Source: Chrysophaeum taylorii (Eukaryota > Sar > Pelagophyceae > Pelagomonadales > Pelagomonadaceae). Taken from it: a stretch of 64,000 bases of DNA. Within the stretch, counting starts at the first letter, position 1. Every line of letters starts with the position of its first letter. The notes under the pieces were generated by a model. The model was given only the letters and a program-made list of their open reading frames with translations, had not been told where the DNA came from and did no database searches. Positions 8,470-17,124 of this stretch are shown in pieces. The translations under genes and the position numbers were made by a program. The DNA lies in assembly GCA_029834535.1 (NCBI GenBank), contig JAQMWT010000440.1, positions 1-64,000 on the forward strand, given 5' to 3'.

Positions 8470-11400
8470 CCGTTTTCGAAACTGACCAACCGTCACATAG
8501 GTTACTACTTACAACCTCATCAACATCACACAATACCCACTTCTTAACGGGTGGCCACCACACTGACGGCAACCTCACCATAGAAAACTCCGCCACCAAA
8601 TATCATGCTTCCATTGACGCGTTTGGAAGCATGTATACGTTTACTGCCTCCAAAGTCCCCCGCGACAGAGACAGATCTGTATATTTGGAGCCGTTTATGG
8701 GTTACTTGTGGATAGTCCAAGCCCTTCCTCAAGTTGGCTCCGCTGCCACCTATGGCACCGCCATACAAAAGCTCTTGTCCAGATGCTCTCTTGTGATGCC
8801 TGGCTGCCTTACCTACAAGGCCATCGACAACTCTTTCGACTACAAGGATTCTCATTTTGCTCTGGAAGATCACCACTTATCTCATAGTCGCTATATAGGG
8901 CACCTTCGTGGAAGTGACCGCAAACTCGGCTCTAAAATCCACTCCATGCTTGCTCCATTGCCCACCGTCCGAGGGTATGCCAACATTATTTTACTCGACC
9001 CTCGCAACGGGAAATTACGCTACCCCACTCGACCGGAGTTGATTCGTGCTAACAACCACACCAAACAACAGGAATCTTTCCTCTTGTCTCTTCGCCACGA
9101 CCTTTGCTGCGACATGCTCAGCAATGCTCTGCCTGCCGGTACGTACAGTACACTGTACAAGCACCTTTCGCTCCTCGTTGCCGATATTAAATCCCTTATG
9201 TTGGACCCTACCTTCCAACATACTGCTGCCGTGACGAAGAAATCCTATGTATCCAACTTTATGACCTTTGATCAGGCCTCCACCACGTGCAGCACAGATA
9301 CCTTGTCTTTGGCACAAGCTTTTATGATGTCTATTTCCAGCAACTGCTTGACCGAAATGTCGTTAAACTATATATCTTCGTCCTACGAAGATACTCTCGC
9401 TACTCGTGATGATGAGGATGCACCTCCAAGTGACCCTGCTGCGCACCAGGATGACGACGCACCGCCCCCCCCTGCCTTGGACACCGAACTCAAGTTCGAT
9501 GTTCGGCGCAAACGTCATATTCCCGCTCATCCCATTCCTCGCAAGTCCTTCGCACACGGATCTACCGAATATCTCAACGCCAAAGAACGTGCCAATCGCT
9601 TCCACCGGGTGCACCACTGCCCCGACAACGTCGCTGCCAAGGCCCCCAACGTACTGGCTCGCCCTGGCTTCTCTGCCTCTGACATACCGTATCGCGACTT
9701 ATGCACCGACTGCATCGCACACAACAAGCGCCACCCGCACAAGCACTTCAATCCGACCAAGCCCTCTTTTGAGCAAACTCACAAAGCCGGCGAAGTCTGG
9801 GCGTGCGACGGCGGCTATGTGACCATCCCATCCGAATGGGGAGGCTTCACACATATTATCGTCTTCAAGGAACTCATTTCGAAATTTCTCTTGGTGTACT
9901 TTACACGCACCACCAACGCCACGGAGTTCACTCAAGCTCTGGACTTTGTGTATGACTTTTGTCGTACACAACTCAACGTGCACATGCGCACCCTCTTCTC
10001 TGATGCCTTCAAACCCTATTTTAGCCAGCACATTACCTCCCCGTACCGCGTCGATAAGGGCATTCAACTCATCGCCTTCCCGCCGTACATGCACCACTTT
10101 AACTTTGAAGTTGAGTCTGCCATCGGTTTCATCGCCTCCGCCTCCTCAACTCGCCTTCGTTCTCTCCTTAATGCTCATTATCGTGGCTCAAAGATCGTGG
10201 AACCAGCCATCATGTTTCCCTGGGCGGTAATACACACCATACAAAGCTACAACCTCCTTCCGAACGCCACGCTCGAGCGCATTCACCATGCTATCCTGAG
10301 TCCGCAACAGCTACTCTACAACCAACTAAGCACTCCCCAGCATGACATGCTCAAGATCTTCGGCGCTGAATGCTACCTTCTATTGGAGCCCCACGAGCAC
10401 CACAAGTGGGAACCGTGCCGCCGCAAATACTTATATCTATGTTGCGCCAACGCGCAAAACCCGCTCGTCTCCCCACGCGTTGACCATATCGCCGACGTCG
10501 TCCTCAACCCTGAAAACGGACAAATTCGTGTTTCGTCCAAGCTGCAATTCCTCTACATGCTCCAGCATCCTACTCCTGATCCTGAACTTGCTCCTCCGCC
10601 TCACGCTCCTCCCGCGCCTTTCTCGCTCACACCCCACGCCGCTATCCAAGACCATGTCATTCAGAGGGGGACACGGACTCCTCATCCTCAGAGGGGGCAC
10701 TCTCCACCTCCTTCAGCTCCTTCTTCGTCCCCTGCTCCTGCCTCTTCTCCCTCTTCTGACGCTCTCGCCGACGATTCTGGCTCTATGCCACCGCCGCCCT
10801 TGCTTCCTTCTTACAAAGACCTTTTTGCACAAGATGACCTCATTCTTGTCCCAGGTTCCAAACAACCTAACACCCGCAAGGCAACCTCCATGAAAAATAT
10901 CCAAGCCCGGCTGCAAGCGTCTACTATTGGTGCTTACAAAGCCGCTGGTGGCAAACTCGCCGATTTCCGCTGGGATCTTCGCCACCACTTTCTTACGTTC
11001 AAGTCTCCCGCCCTCTCCGCCCTTCATATCAATGGTGGTATCCTCTGGTCTGCTATCTGCTCAGAGGGGGAACATGCGTTGTTAGCTCGTCTTCTTCTCC
11101 CGTTGCGCACTGACTTACTTGCCCGCTACCCGCACGTCGATGGTTACTTCGCCCACGCCAAGTGCGCATCCAGCATCCCAGCTGCAACCTTTCTAACTGC
11201 TGATGGTTCACCTACGTGCCCCATTCCTCAGCCCCTTTTAGCTGCGTTCACTGAGCACGCTGCTGCCTTTGGCATTTCTTCCTTACAATATGCACTTACG
11301 TATCTGGCGCCGACCAGCTTATCGATCACAACTCCTCCGAGTTTGGCGCTAATTCTGCATCTCTGGCTGACTTGGAGGAATACCTTCTGGTCTCTACAGA

Positions 11401-11531
11401 GTATATCACCCAGGTCTTACATGCCGACCCTACTATCCATATCCAACTGGAATCTGCCCCTACTACTCCTCCCGACGCTGTTTCCGCTTATCCCGAAGTT
11501 GCGCACACTGCCTCGACCGCAACGTCGCTAA
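8355..11531 (+). CDS. Copia-like polyprotein part 1: Gag-like region and DD35E integrase
   Basis: A 1058-aa open frame. Residues 1 to about 400 are unassigned (Gag-like by position). Residues 410-470 hold His and Cys residues (HRVHHC, later CTDC) compatible with an HHCC finger. The integrase core follows: Asp485 in WACDGGYV, Asp550 in LFSDAF, and Glu585 in NFEVE, exactly 35 residues after the second Asp. The segment to about 700 (LFGAECYLLLE-like, YLYLCCANAQ) fits the Copia integrase C-terminal side. A low-complexity P/S/A linker (about 735-820) precedes a region leading to RT. I see no clear protease motif. Reading switches by a frameshift near 11290 to the RT frame. Confidence 0.75.
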   Translation: MEPLPHATNSIHVKAFTILYNVFARLHTNSPTPVSYYITVFETDQPSHRLLLTTSSTSHNTHFLTGGHHTDGNLTIENSATKYHASIDAFGSMYTFTASKVPRDRDRSVYLEPFMGYLWIVQALPQVGSAATYGTAIQKLLSRCSLVMPGCLTYKAIDNSFDYKDSHFALEDHHLSHSRYIGHLRGSDRKLGSKIHSMLAPLPTVRGYANIILLDPRNGKLRYPTRPELIRANNHTKQQESFLLSLRHDLCCDMLSNALPAGTYSTLYKHLSLLVADIKSLMLDPTFQHTAAVTKKSYVSNFMTFDQASTTCSTDTLSLAQAFMMSISSNCLTEMSLNYISSSYEDTLATRDDEDAPPSDPAAHQDDDAPPPPALDTELKFDVRRKRHIPAHPIPRKSFAHGSTEYLNAKERANRFHRVHHCPDNVAAKAPNVLARPGFSASDIPYRDLCTDCIAHNKRHPHKHFNPTKPSFEQTHKAGEVWACDGGYVTIPSEWGGFTHIIVFKELISKFLLVYFTRTTNATEFTQALDFVYDFCRTQLNVHMRTLFSDAFKPYFSQHITSPYRVDKGIQLIAFPPYMHHFNFEVESAIGFIASASSTRLRSLLNAHYRGSKIVEPAIMFPWAVIHTIQSYNLLPNATLERIHHAILSPQQLLYNQLSTPQHDMLKIFGAECYLLLEPHEHHKWEPCRRKYLYLCCANAQNPLVSPRVDHIADVVLNPENGQIRVSSKLQFLYMLQHPTPDPELAPPPHAPPAPFSLTPHAAIQDHVIQRGTRTPHPQRGHSPPPSAPSSSPAPASSPSSDALADDSGSMPPPPLLPSYKDLFAQDDLILVPGSKQPNTRKATSMKNIQARLQASTIGAYKAAGGKLADFRWDLRHHFLTFKSPALSALHINGGILWSAICSEGEHALLARLLLPLRTDLLARYPHVDGYFAHAKCASSIPAATFLTADGSPTCPIPQPLLAAFTEHAAAFGISSLQYALTYLAPTSLSITTPPSLALILHLWLTWRNTFWSLQSISPRSYMPTLLSISNWNLPLLLLPTLFPLIPKLRTLPRPQRR

Positions 11532-13129
11532 ACTGTAATTCACCAGCCACTGTTGGTCCTGACGAATATAAGGTCCAAGAAGCGGACGTTTCCATTGACG
11601 AATATAAACTTAAGTGTCTCCACGGTTTGTCGCCTGAAAACAGGCACGCCTACCTCAAGGCCATCGCCAAGGAACTCCACGACATTATCCGCTTTGGCTG
11701 CTTCAAACTTTCCTTACCCGACGGTGTCTCTCGTCCTATTGACAGCAAGATGGTGCTGAAGATTAAGACAGACTCTGCAGGCAAATACGTTAAGCACAAG
11801 GCTCGCCTCGTGCTACGTGGCTTCCTAGCATCTCTTGGCGCCGATTTCTTTGGTACCTTCAGCCCCATGGCCACAATAACCGCAATCCGGGTACTACTGG
11901 CTATTGCAGCATACAAGCAATTGCCTGTCTACCATGCAGACGTCCCGAACGCCTTCGTTCAGTCTGACATTGACGCCAATGTCTATGTTCAGTTACCAGA
12001 CGGCATCAAGCTTATCGACCCCGATGACGCTAAGTACAAGGGCCGACGTCTACCGAAACTGCTGAAGTCACTTTATGGACTTCGGCAATCACCATCCCTT
12101 TGGAACAAAGAGATAGACGGCTTCTTCCGTAGCCTTGCTTACAAACGCCTGCATTCGGACTCTTGCCTATACGCTCGAGTATCCGCACATGCTAAGTTCG
12201 TCGTATGCAGTCTGTCTGTAGACGACATTGTTATTGTGTCCAATGACGACCCTCTTCGTACTGAATTACAGGATGCCCTCCACAAACGGTATGCTGTAGA
12301 GCAGTTTGAACCTGTCCATACCCTCCTAGGCATGCGCGTGTGTCGCACATCAGGTGGATCCATTTCTCTGGATGTGCAAGCCAAGCTGGATGAACTCTTC
12401 GCTGATCACCCAGTCTTGCAGCAACTGACCCCGCTTAAATATCCTATGTCATCGTCCTTCAAGTATAAAGATGGCACTCCCAGCACTGAAACAGAGTTGT
12501 ACATCAATTCGCACTTTGCCACCCTCCTTGGCAAGCTGGTGTTCATGCAAGTTGCCTGCAGACCTGACTTCTCGCAAGCCTTGGGCAGATGTTCGCGTGG
12601 TATGCATGCACCCACGTATGTTCACGTCCAAATGCTAGAGCATTTGCTTCGCTACCTCAAGAAGCCGGAAAACCGCTCACTTCGCCTCTGGTTCCATCCT
12701 AAAGGTAATGCCATTGAAGCTCACCTTCGCACTGTCTCCGCTAATCGAATTGATCTATCCACTGTGGTCGACTACCAACCGCAGGATGTATCTACTGGAC
12801 AGTTTGATCCCTTAGTTGCCATGGTTGACGCTGACAATGCCCCTCCCTTAGCACAGGAAGATAGGAAATCTACCACCGGGTTTGTCTTCTATCTTTTCAA
12901 CTGCCTTATTGGTTGGAAAAGCAAGGTTCAACCGATTGTCTCCTGCTCAGCTCACGAAGCTGAGTTGATTGCCCTCAGTATTTGTGCTGATGAAGCTGTT
13001 TGGTTTCTACGCAAACTGCTATTGGAACTCTCCTTTGTCGTCAACCCCACCTTCTACGTCAACAATGTTAATGGTGAGAACACCGCTGATCCTGTTGATT
13101 TCGATGACAATGACAACCCAATTGCTTAA
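11372..13129 (+). CDS. Copia-like polyprotein part 2: reverse transcriptase and RNase H
   Basis: A 585-aa frame with a Ty1/Copia RT (RVT_2 type). Visible blocks are KTDSAGKYVKHKARLVLRG, ADFFGTFSPMATI, YHADVPNAFVQSDI, LLKSLYGLRQSPSLWNKE and LSVDDIVIVSND, with Asp284-Asp285 catalytic; the usual YVDD is SVDD. RNase H follows with the DRKSTTGF block and CSAHEAELIAL. The frame is entered by a shift near 11290 from the integrase frame. It stops at TAA 13127-13129 inside the RNase H domain, and clear RNase H sequence continues in the same frame after the stop. Confidence 0.9.
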   Translation: MEEYLLVSTEYITQVLHADPTIHIQLESAPTTPPDAVSAYPEVAHTASTATSLNCNSPATVGPDEYKVQEADVSIDEYKLKCLHGLSPENRHAYLKAIAKELHDIIRFGCFKLSLPDGVSRPIDSKMVLKIKTDSAGKYVKHKARLVLRGFLASLGADFFGTFSPMATITAIRVLLAIAAYKQLPVYHADVPNAFVQSDIDANVYVQLPDGIKLIDPDDAKYKGRRLPKLLKSLYGLRQSPSLWNKEIDGFFRSLAYKRLHSDSCLYARVSAHAKFVVCSLSVDDIVIVSNDDPLRTELQDALHKRYAVEQFEPVHTLLGMRVCRTSGGSISLDVQAKLDELFADHPVLQQLTPLKYPMSSSFKYKDGTPSTETELYINSHFATLLGKLVFMQVACRPDFSQALGRCSRGMHAPTYVHVQMLEHLLRYLKKPENRSLRLWFHPKGNAIEAHLRTVSANRIDLSTVVDYQPQDVSTGQFDPLVAMVDADNAPPLAQEDRKSTTGFVFYLFNCLIGWKSKVQPIVSCSAHEAELIALSICADEAVWFLRKLLLELSFVVNPTFYVNNVNGENTADPVDFDDNDNPIA

Positions 13130-13132
13130 GAT

Positions 13133-13408
13133 GTGCGCTTCATCAGAAGCCTACCTCTCTTATCTGACAATGCCGCCGCCGTTCACACCTCTAATAACCC
13201 AGATGGATCTTCTCGATCCAAGGCACTGTCGACCAGATGGTTTAAGATCCGTGAGTACATCTCGCTGCAGAAAATTCGAGTCCATCATGTTCCCGGCAAG
13301 CTAAACGTGGCGGATGGTTTTACAAAGCCACTTGCTGCTGAGTTCTCCACTTTTCGTTCTCTACTCGGTATGCATCATGCCTCTGACGACAAGCGTTTAC
13401 CGGATTGA
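13133..13408 (+). pseudogene. RNase H C-terminus of Copia-like element 1, after an in-frame TAA
   Basis: This segment keeps the same frame as the RT ORF and begins three bases after its TAA. It has the conserved Copia tail: LLSDNAAAVHTSNNP, RWFKIREYISLQKI, then HHVPGKLNVADGFTKPL. A single nonsense change therefore separates it from the rest of RNase H. It ends at TGA near 13408. Confidence 0.85.
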
Positions 13409-13500
13409 AGATGCCTAACCCTAGTGACCGCAACGTCGTTAAACTAGCCACTAGCCCTGGCCCTACCTTCTTTTGCCACAATTTTTTTGTGCGCGTGTGA

Positions 13501-15236
13501 GTGTCGCTCATGTCTTTTTCTTGGCACTCCCGTGGCCGCGGCATCTCCCCAGTCGTTCGAAGGACAATCCCACGCTCGCTCTCCACGGCCGAACCTTCTC
13601 CCAGGTTGTCGCAAAAGCGACAACCCGTGACCGCTGTTACTGCTACCTCACAGGCTGCTGCTGTTGCACTGACACCAGCCGAACATACCTTACCTCAATC
13701 GCTAACACTCCAGGACGGCCTCAGCATAGATTATGCTCTGTTCGAACGGGGAATCTCTCTCCTTGAGAACTTCCGTGTCCCTGTCACCCCATTTCTCTCT
13801 TCTTTTATGCGAGTGGAACTCATCACTGCACTCAACTCTATCTATGAGTCTACTGACTTTTCATTGTTTGTGGAACTAACAACATTCATATCCATGCGCT
13901 TACCCATTACTATACCCTGGGAAGCTGCTCCTGCTATTGCTTCTATTGGCTGCTACAGAGGGGCCCCAAACGCGAACGTTTCATTTTGTCGTCTTTTTGT
14001 ACGCAATGCCACTCAATAATCTGGGACAACCGACTTTCCTTGCCTCGACCACGTACAGTTCCAAGGCACAAACACCTCGTGAACTCCCCACTGAAGTGCT
14101 GAGTCACCTCAACACGGACGACCACAAGAAGAATGGTCACATCCCCATCTCTGCTGTTACTATGGAAATTTGCTGTGCTTGTCACAATACCGATCAGGTG
14201 TCTATACAACCTACTGTATGTGCTCGCAATAATGCTACTTCCTCTGTGATGCGCGCTCAGCTGGTCATATACGCGCTACCCTCATACGCATCTATCATTT
14301 TCCAAAGGAGTTATACACTCTTTTGACTAGCATAATAACACAATACCCGTCACTTGTTAATTTAGTCCTATCTGTATCCGATACAGCCACAGATCCCACC
14401 ACACAATTGCCATTCGCACTGGATCTTCGTCTTATAACACAGATGCACCTTGAGCATCTTAACGTTCTTGTAACTCTTGTTCGAACACAGAGTCGCAAAG
14501 CTCAGGCTATGTTCAAGCCCTCCAAATTCCACCATGTGGTTAATACTGTTGCGTACAACATCTTGACGACTACGTATCATCTTCAGATGATACAAAACCG
14601 CCGTCACTCCTGGATGTAATGTTCGGCCCCACTTATACTCAGGCAGAACATCAAGACTTTCTACGCTTTCTAAACGCGAAACACCCCACTACTTGCACAG
14701 CCTGTGTTGATCGAAACGTCGTCGTTAGACTCCTCACTCTCCACATCTCAGAACCTACTCTGGAAAAGTCTTCGCCATCGACACACCCTGCTCCTTCTGC
14801 CTCTCCTGATGATGTCGATGCCTTACGTCAACAAGTCGAGCAGCTTCTGGAAACTCTTCGCCTACATATCCGCAAGGTTAACACCCTCAGCGCTGAAAAT
14901 CTATCTCTGCGCACAGATCTGCAGGCTGCCATTGCTTCAATCACCTCCCTGGAGAACCGGCTCTTTCCTCCTACAGGCAATGCACACGTGTTGCTTGTAA
15001 CACTGTTCAAGATCACAGAGCTACTGTCTCGCTTAACTCTTAGAGCTCATGACCAATATCCCGCCAATCACTCCTCCCCGGACGATCACCTCCATCATCT
15101 GCGTGACAATTTGCTCTCGTGTCTTCAAAGCATTCCCTTAGCATGTGAATCGGAAGAAGACTCTTCTATCTTCTCGGATCCGTTCGCTGAGGAGTCCAAC
15201 TTCTTGGAAAACCAACTGGACACCCTACAAACTTGA
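13501..15236 (+). CDS. Downstream ORFs of Copia-like element 1 (unassigned, coiled coil at the end)
   Basis: Plus-strand frames 13501-14019 (172 aa), 13937-14326, 14323-14619 (98 aa) and 14619-15236 (205 aa) overlap or abut. They share the composition of the upstream polyprotein. None carries a recognised domain. The last has a heptad-like leucine pattern (DALRQQVEQLLETLRLHI and LSAENLSLRTDLQAAI), suggesting a coiled coil, followed by an acidic C-terminus. They occupy the place where some Copia and Gypsy elements carry an extra or envelope-like gene, but I see no signal peptide or transmembrane segment. They could also be captured host sequence. Confidence 0.4.
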
Positions 15237-15629
15237 CTCGCTGGTGCCATCCATACTGAATGCTTCTTTACTTGCACTCACGTTTCGTATGGTACCACAC
15301 CATTCTGCTATTGGTGTTCACCACCTGACAGCAGAAGCTGACGAATAAGATACCGATACTCTCGAACCAGTAACGCTATCCACCACCTCAGATAGCCTTA
15401 ACACACTGTCTGTCGTACCCGTATTTCGCAATGCTCTGTTCAAAAGCGTCAAGTCGACTCTCAGCTCCACCAAGTCCAAGCCCTAATCCCTAAGACACCA
15501 CCCTGCTATACTCTTGATGCTTCGTATGTGACCTCTGCGACCATCAAGACTGTATTCTCCTTTTTTTTTCTTTCTTTCTTTCCTTCATCATCATCATCTT
15601 TCTCAAGAGATGTTCTATAGTCGCACCCT
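15237..15629. other. Noncoding 3' part of Copia-like element 1 or spacer
   Basis: About 390 bp with pyrimidine-rich runs (TTTTTTTTTCTTTC, CATCATCATCATC). No frame of interest. I could not find a matching LTR near 7.7 kb, so the right end of the Copia element stays undefined. Confidence 0.4.
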
Positions 15630-15878
15630 GCGCTTAAGACATCTCTGCTGCCTCTTACCCTTATCCACCGTCCGTCCGTTGAGAACGTGATCTCTCTCTT
15701 CCTTACCCTTATCCTTCCTTTTCTACACAATCAAATAGTCCTCTGATTTTTTGCTTTTTAAGCTCATCATCATCATCATGGTCTAGCGCGCCCCGAGGTA
15801 TGTAGCACGATACACTTTACCATTCTCGTGTAGTTCTAGATGCCGCCTGTCGTGTTCCGAGGATGATATAGGGAACAT
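15630..15878 (-). repeat. R3 dispersed repeat, minus copy
   Basis: Its reverse complement matches 30400-30637 and 55017-55246. Shared blocks, in order, are GGGAAC, a CGACAGGCGGC/CGACAGACGA block, CATACCT plus CGGGGCGCGCTAG, GATGATGAGC, AAATCAGAGGAC, AAGGGTAAGG and CGTTCTCAACGGACGG. It could be a solo LTR or a nonautonomous element. No coding capacity. Confidence 0.65.
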
Positions 15879-16129
15879 AATACCTATTCATTCCCCGAAT
15901 TAAAATACTTCCAGACGTTCATGATGAGACGGGCTGGTTTCCCAAATTGACTTACCGCTGCTTGCTAAATGCTCTGCAGTATGGGGGGTACTGGAAAAAA
16001 AAATTAAGTCTGCGCCTCTCAATTCGTTCTAGTCAAAACCCTTCTTCTCGTCGTTGGTTTTTGATCGCAGACGGCGTCGCCGCTGTCACCTGGTGAAACA
16101 CCTGGGGCCTATCTGGTGTCTGTCTGGAG

Positions 16130-16205
16130 TCCGACTGGAATCTGCCTGGTGGCCGTCACCCCGGAGTCTGTCTGCAGTCTGTCTGGAGTCTGTTTTTGGA
16201 TGTGA
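16130..16205. repeat. Short degenerate tandem repeat of CTGTCTGGAGT
   Basis: Units such as CTGTCTGGAGTC, CGACTGGAATC, CTGTCTGCAGT and CTGTCTGGAGTC follow each other. It is a local minisatellite without coding sense. Confidence 0.6.
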
Positions 16206-16300
16206 TGGAATCAAATACCCCCTCATTCACTTACGGTCCTTTTTTGGCGTCTCGGCGATATACCCCTGAGCCGGCGAGGTGCCGTTTCTCCCGCCATACG

Positions 16301-16765
16301 CACCTCGAGTGTTCAGGGCTCACCGAAGTCCCGCTTGCGGCAGATCTTCGCATCTCTAAAACTGTAGAAAGCAGGCGGTCCGAGCCGAAAACAGGTCAGT
16401 ACCTCGTCAAGTATTACGGCGGTCGCGCGTTTGCGTTACGGCACATTGAGTAAACTCTCGGCAGCAGCGCTCCCTCTGATCCTCTCCGAGCCTTCAACGT
16501 CCGTGCCCGAGAGGCGCTCCCCTCCGACAGAGCCGCCGAGCCTCAGTTCGCGGCGTTCCGTAGAATGGCAGCTCTGCAGAAGAAGAAGAAGAAGACCGGA
16601 GCGAGGCAGTTTGTTTAACCCTCGCGTTAACTCTGAAGACCGGGGGGAGCGCATATGGCAAGCAAGCCAGGTTTACCCTCGCGTATGAGACCTTCTTCTC
16701 CCGACCGACAAGCGAGTGCTAGAGACAGGCACGCAGGCGTAGGTGCGCGGCGGCCAGGAACCCCA
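16301..16765. repeat. R2 dispersed repeat, copy 1
   Basis: It matches 59066-59425 in the same orientation. Shared blocks are CACCTCGAG, CGGCAGATCTTCGC, CAGTACCTCGTCAAGTATT, AGCGCTCCCTCTGAT, TTTACCCTCGCGTATGAGAC and GGCCAGGAACCCCA. No protein domain is apparent on either strand. It may be an old transposon end or a duplicated gene flank. Confidence 0.6.
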
Positions 16766-17124
16766 CCCCCTCCCCGCGTGAAATTTTAGTGCTGGGGGGT
16801 CGCAGACCTCCACCTCGGCACGAAACTTTGGGGTTGGGGGGAGTACCTCGTTTATGACTCGCCCGCCCCACCCCCTGGAAGGAAGCGGCCTTCGCCCAGG
16901 CAAGGGGTTCTACGTGATCATTCCCCGAGCACGAAGGTCTCCGATGGTGGTGGCTTCGAAAAGAAAGGCCTTCGCGGGGCGCGCAACGTCTCAACCGAAC
17001 TCGAGCGCGACGACTACTGCGAGCTCGCGACCACAGTTACAACAAAGAGTACGCAAACAAAGCAGTTCGTCAGTACAGCTCACATCAACAGAGTGACACG
17101 CCCCTTAATCATCATCATCATCAC
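16766..17124. other. 3' flank of the ankyrin gene, partly duplicated at 46930-47055
   Basis: Bases about 16910-17050 (TTCCCCGAGCACGAAGGTCT, then GGTGGTGGCTTCGAAAA and GCGCGACGACTACTGCGAG) are similar to 46930-47055. In both places the block sits just beyond the C-terminal end of a minus-strand ankyrin gene. It therefore looks like 3' flank that was duplicated with the gene. The G/C runs at 16780-16870 resemble 41010-41095. Confidence 0.55.
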
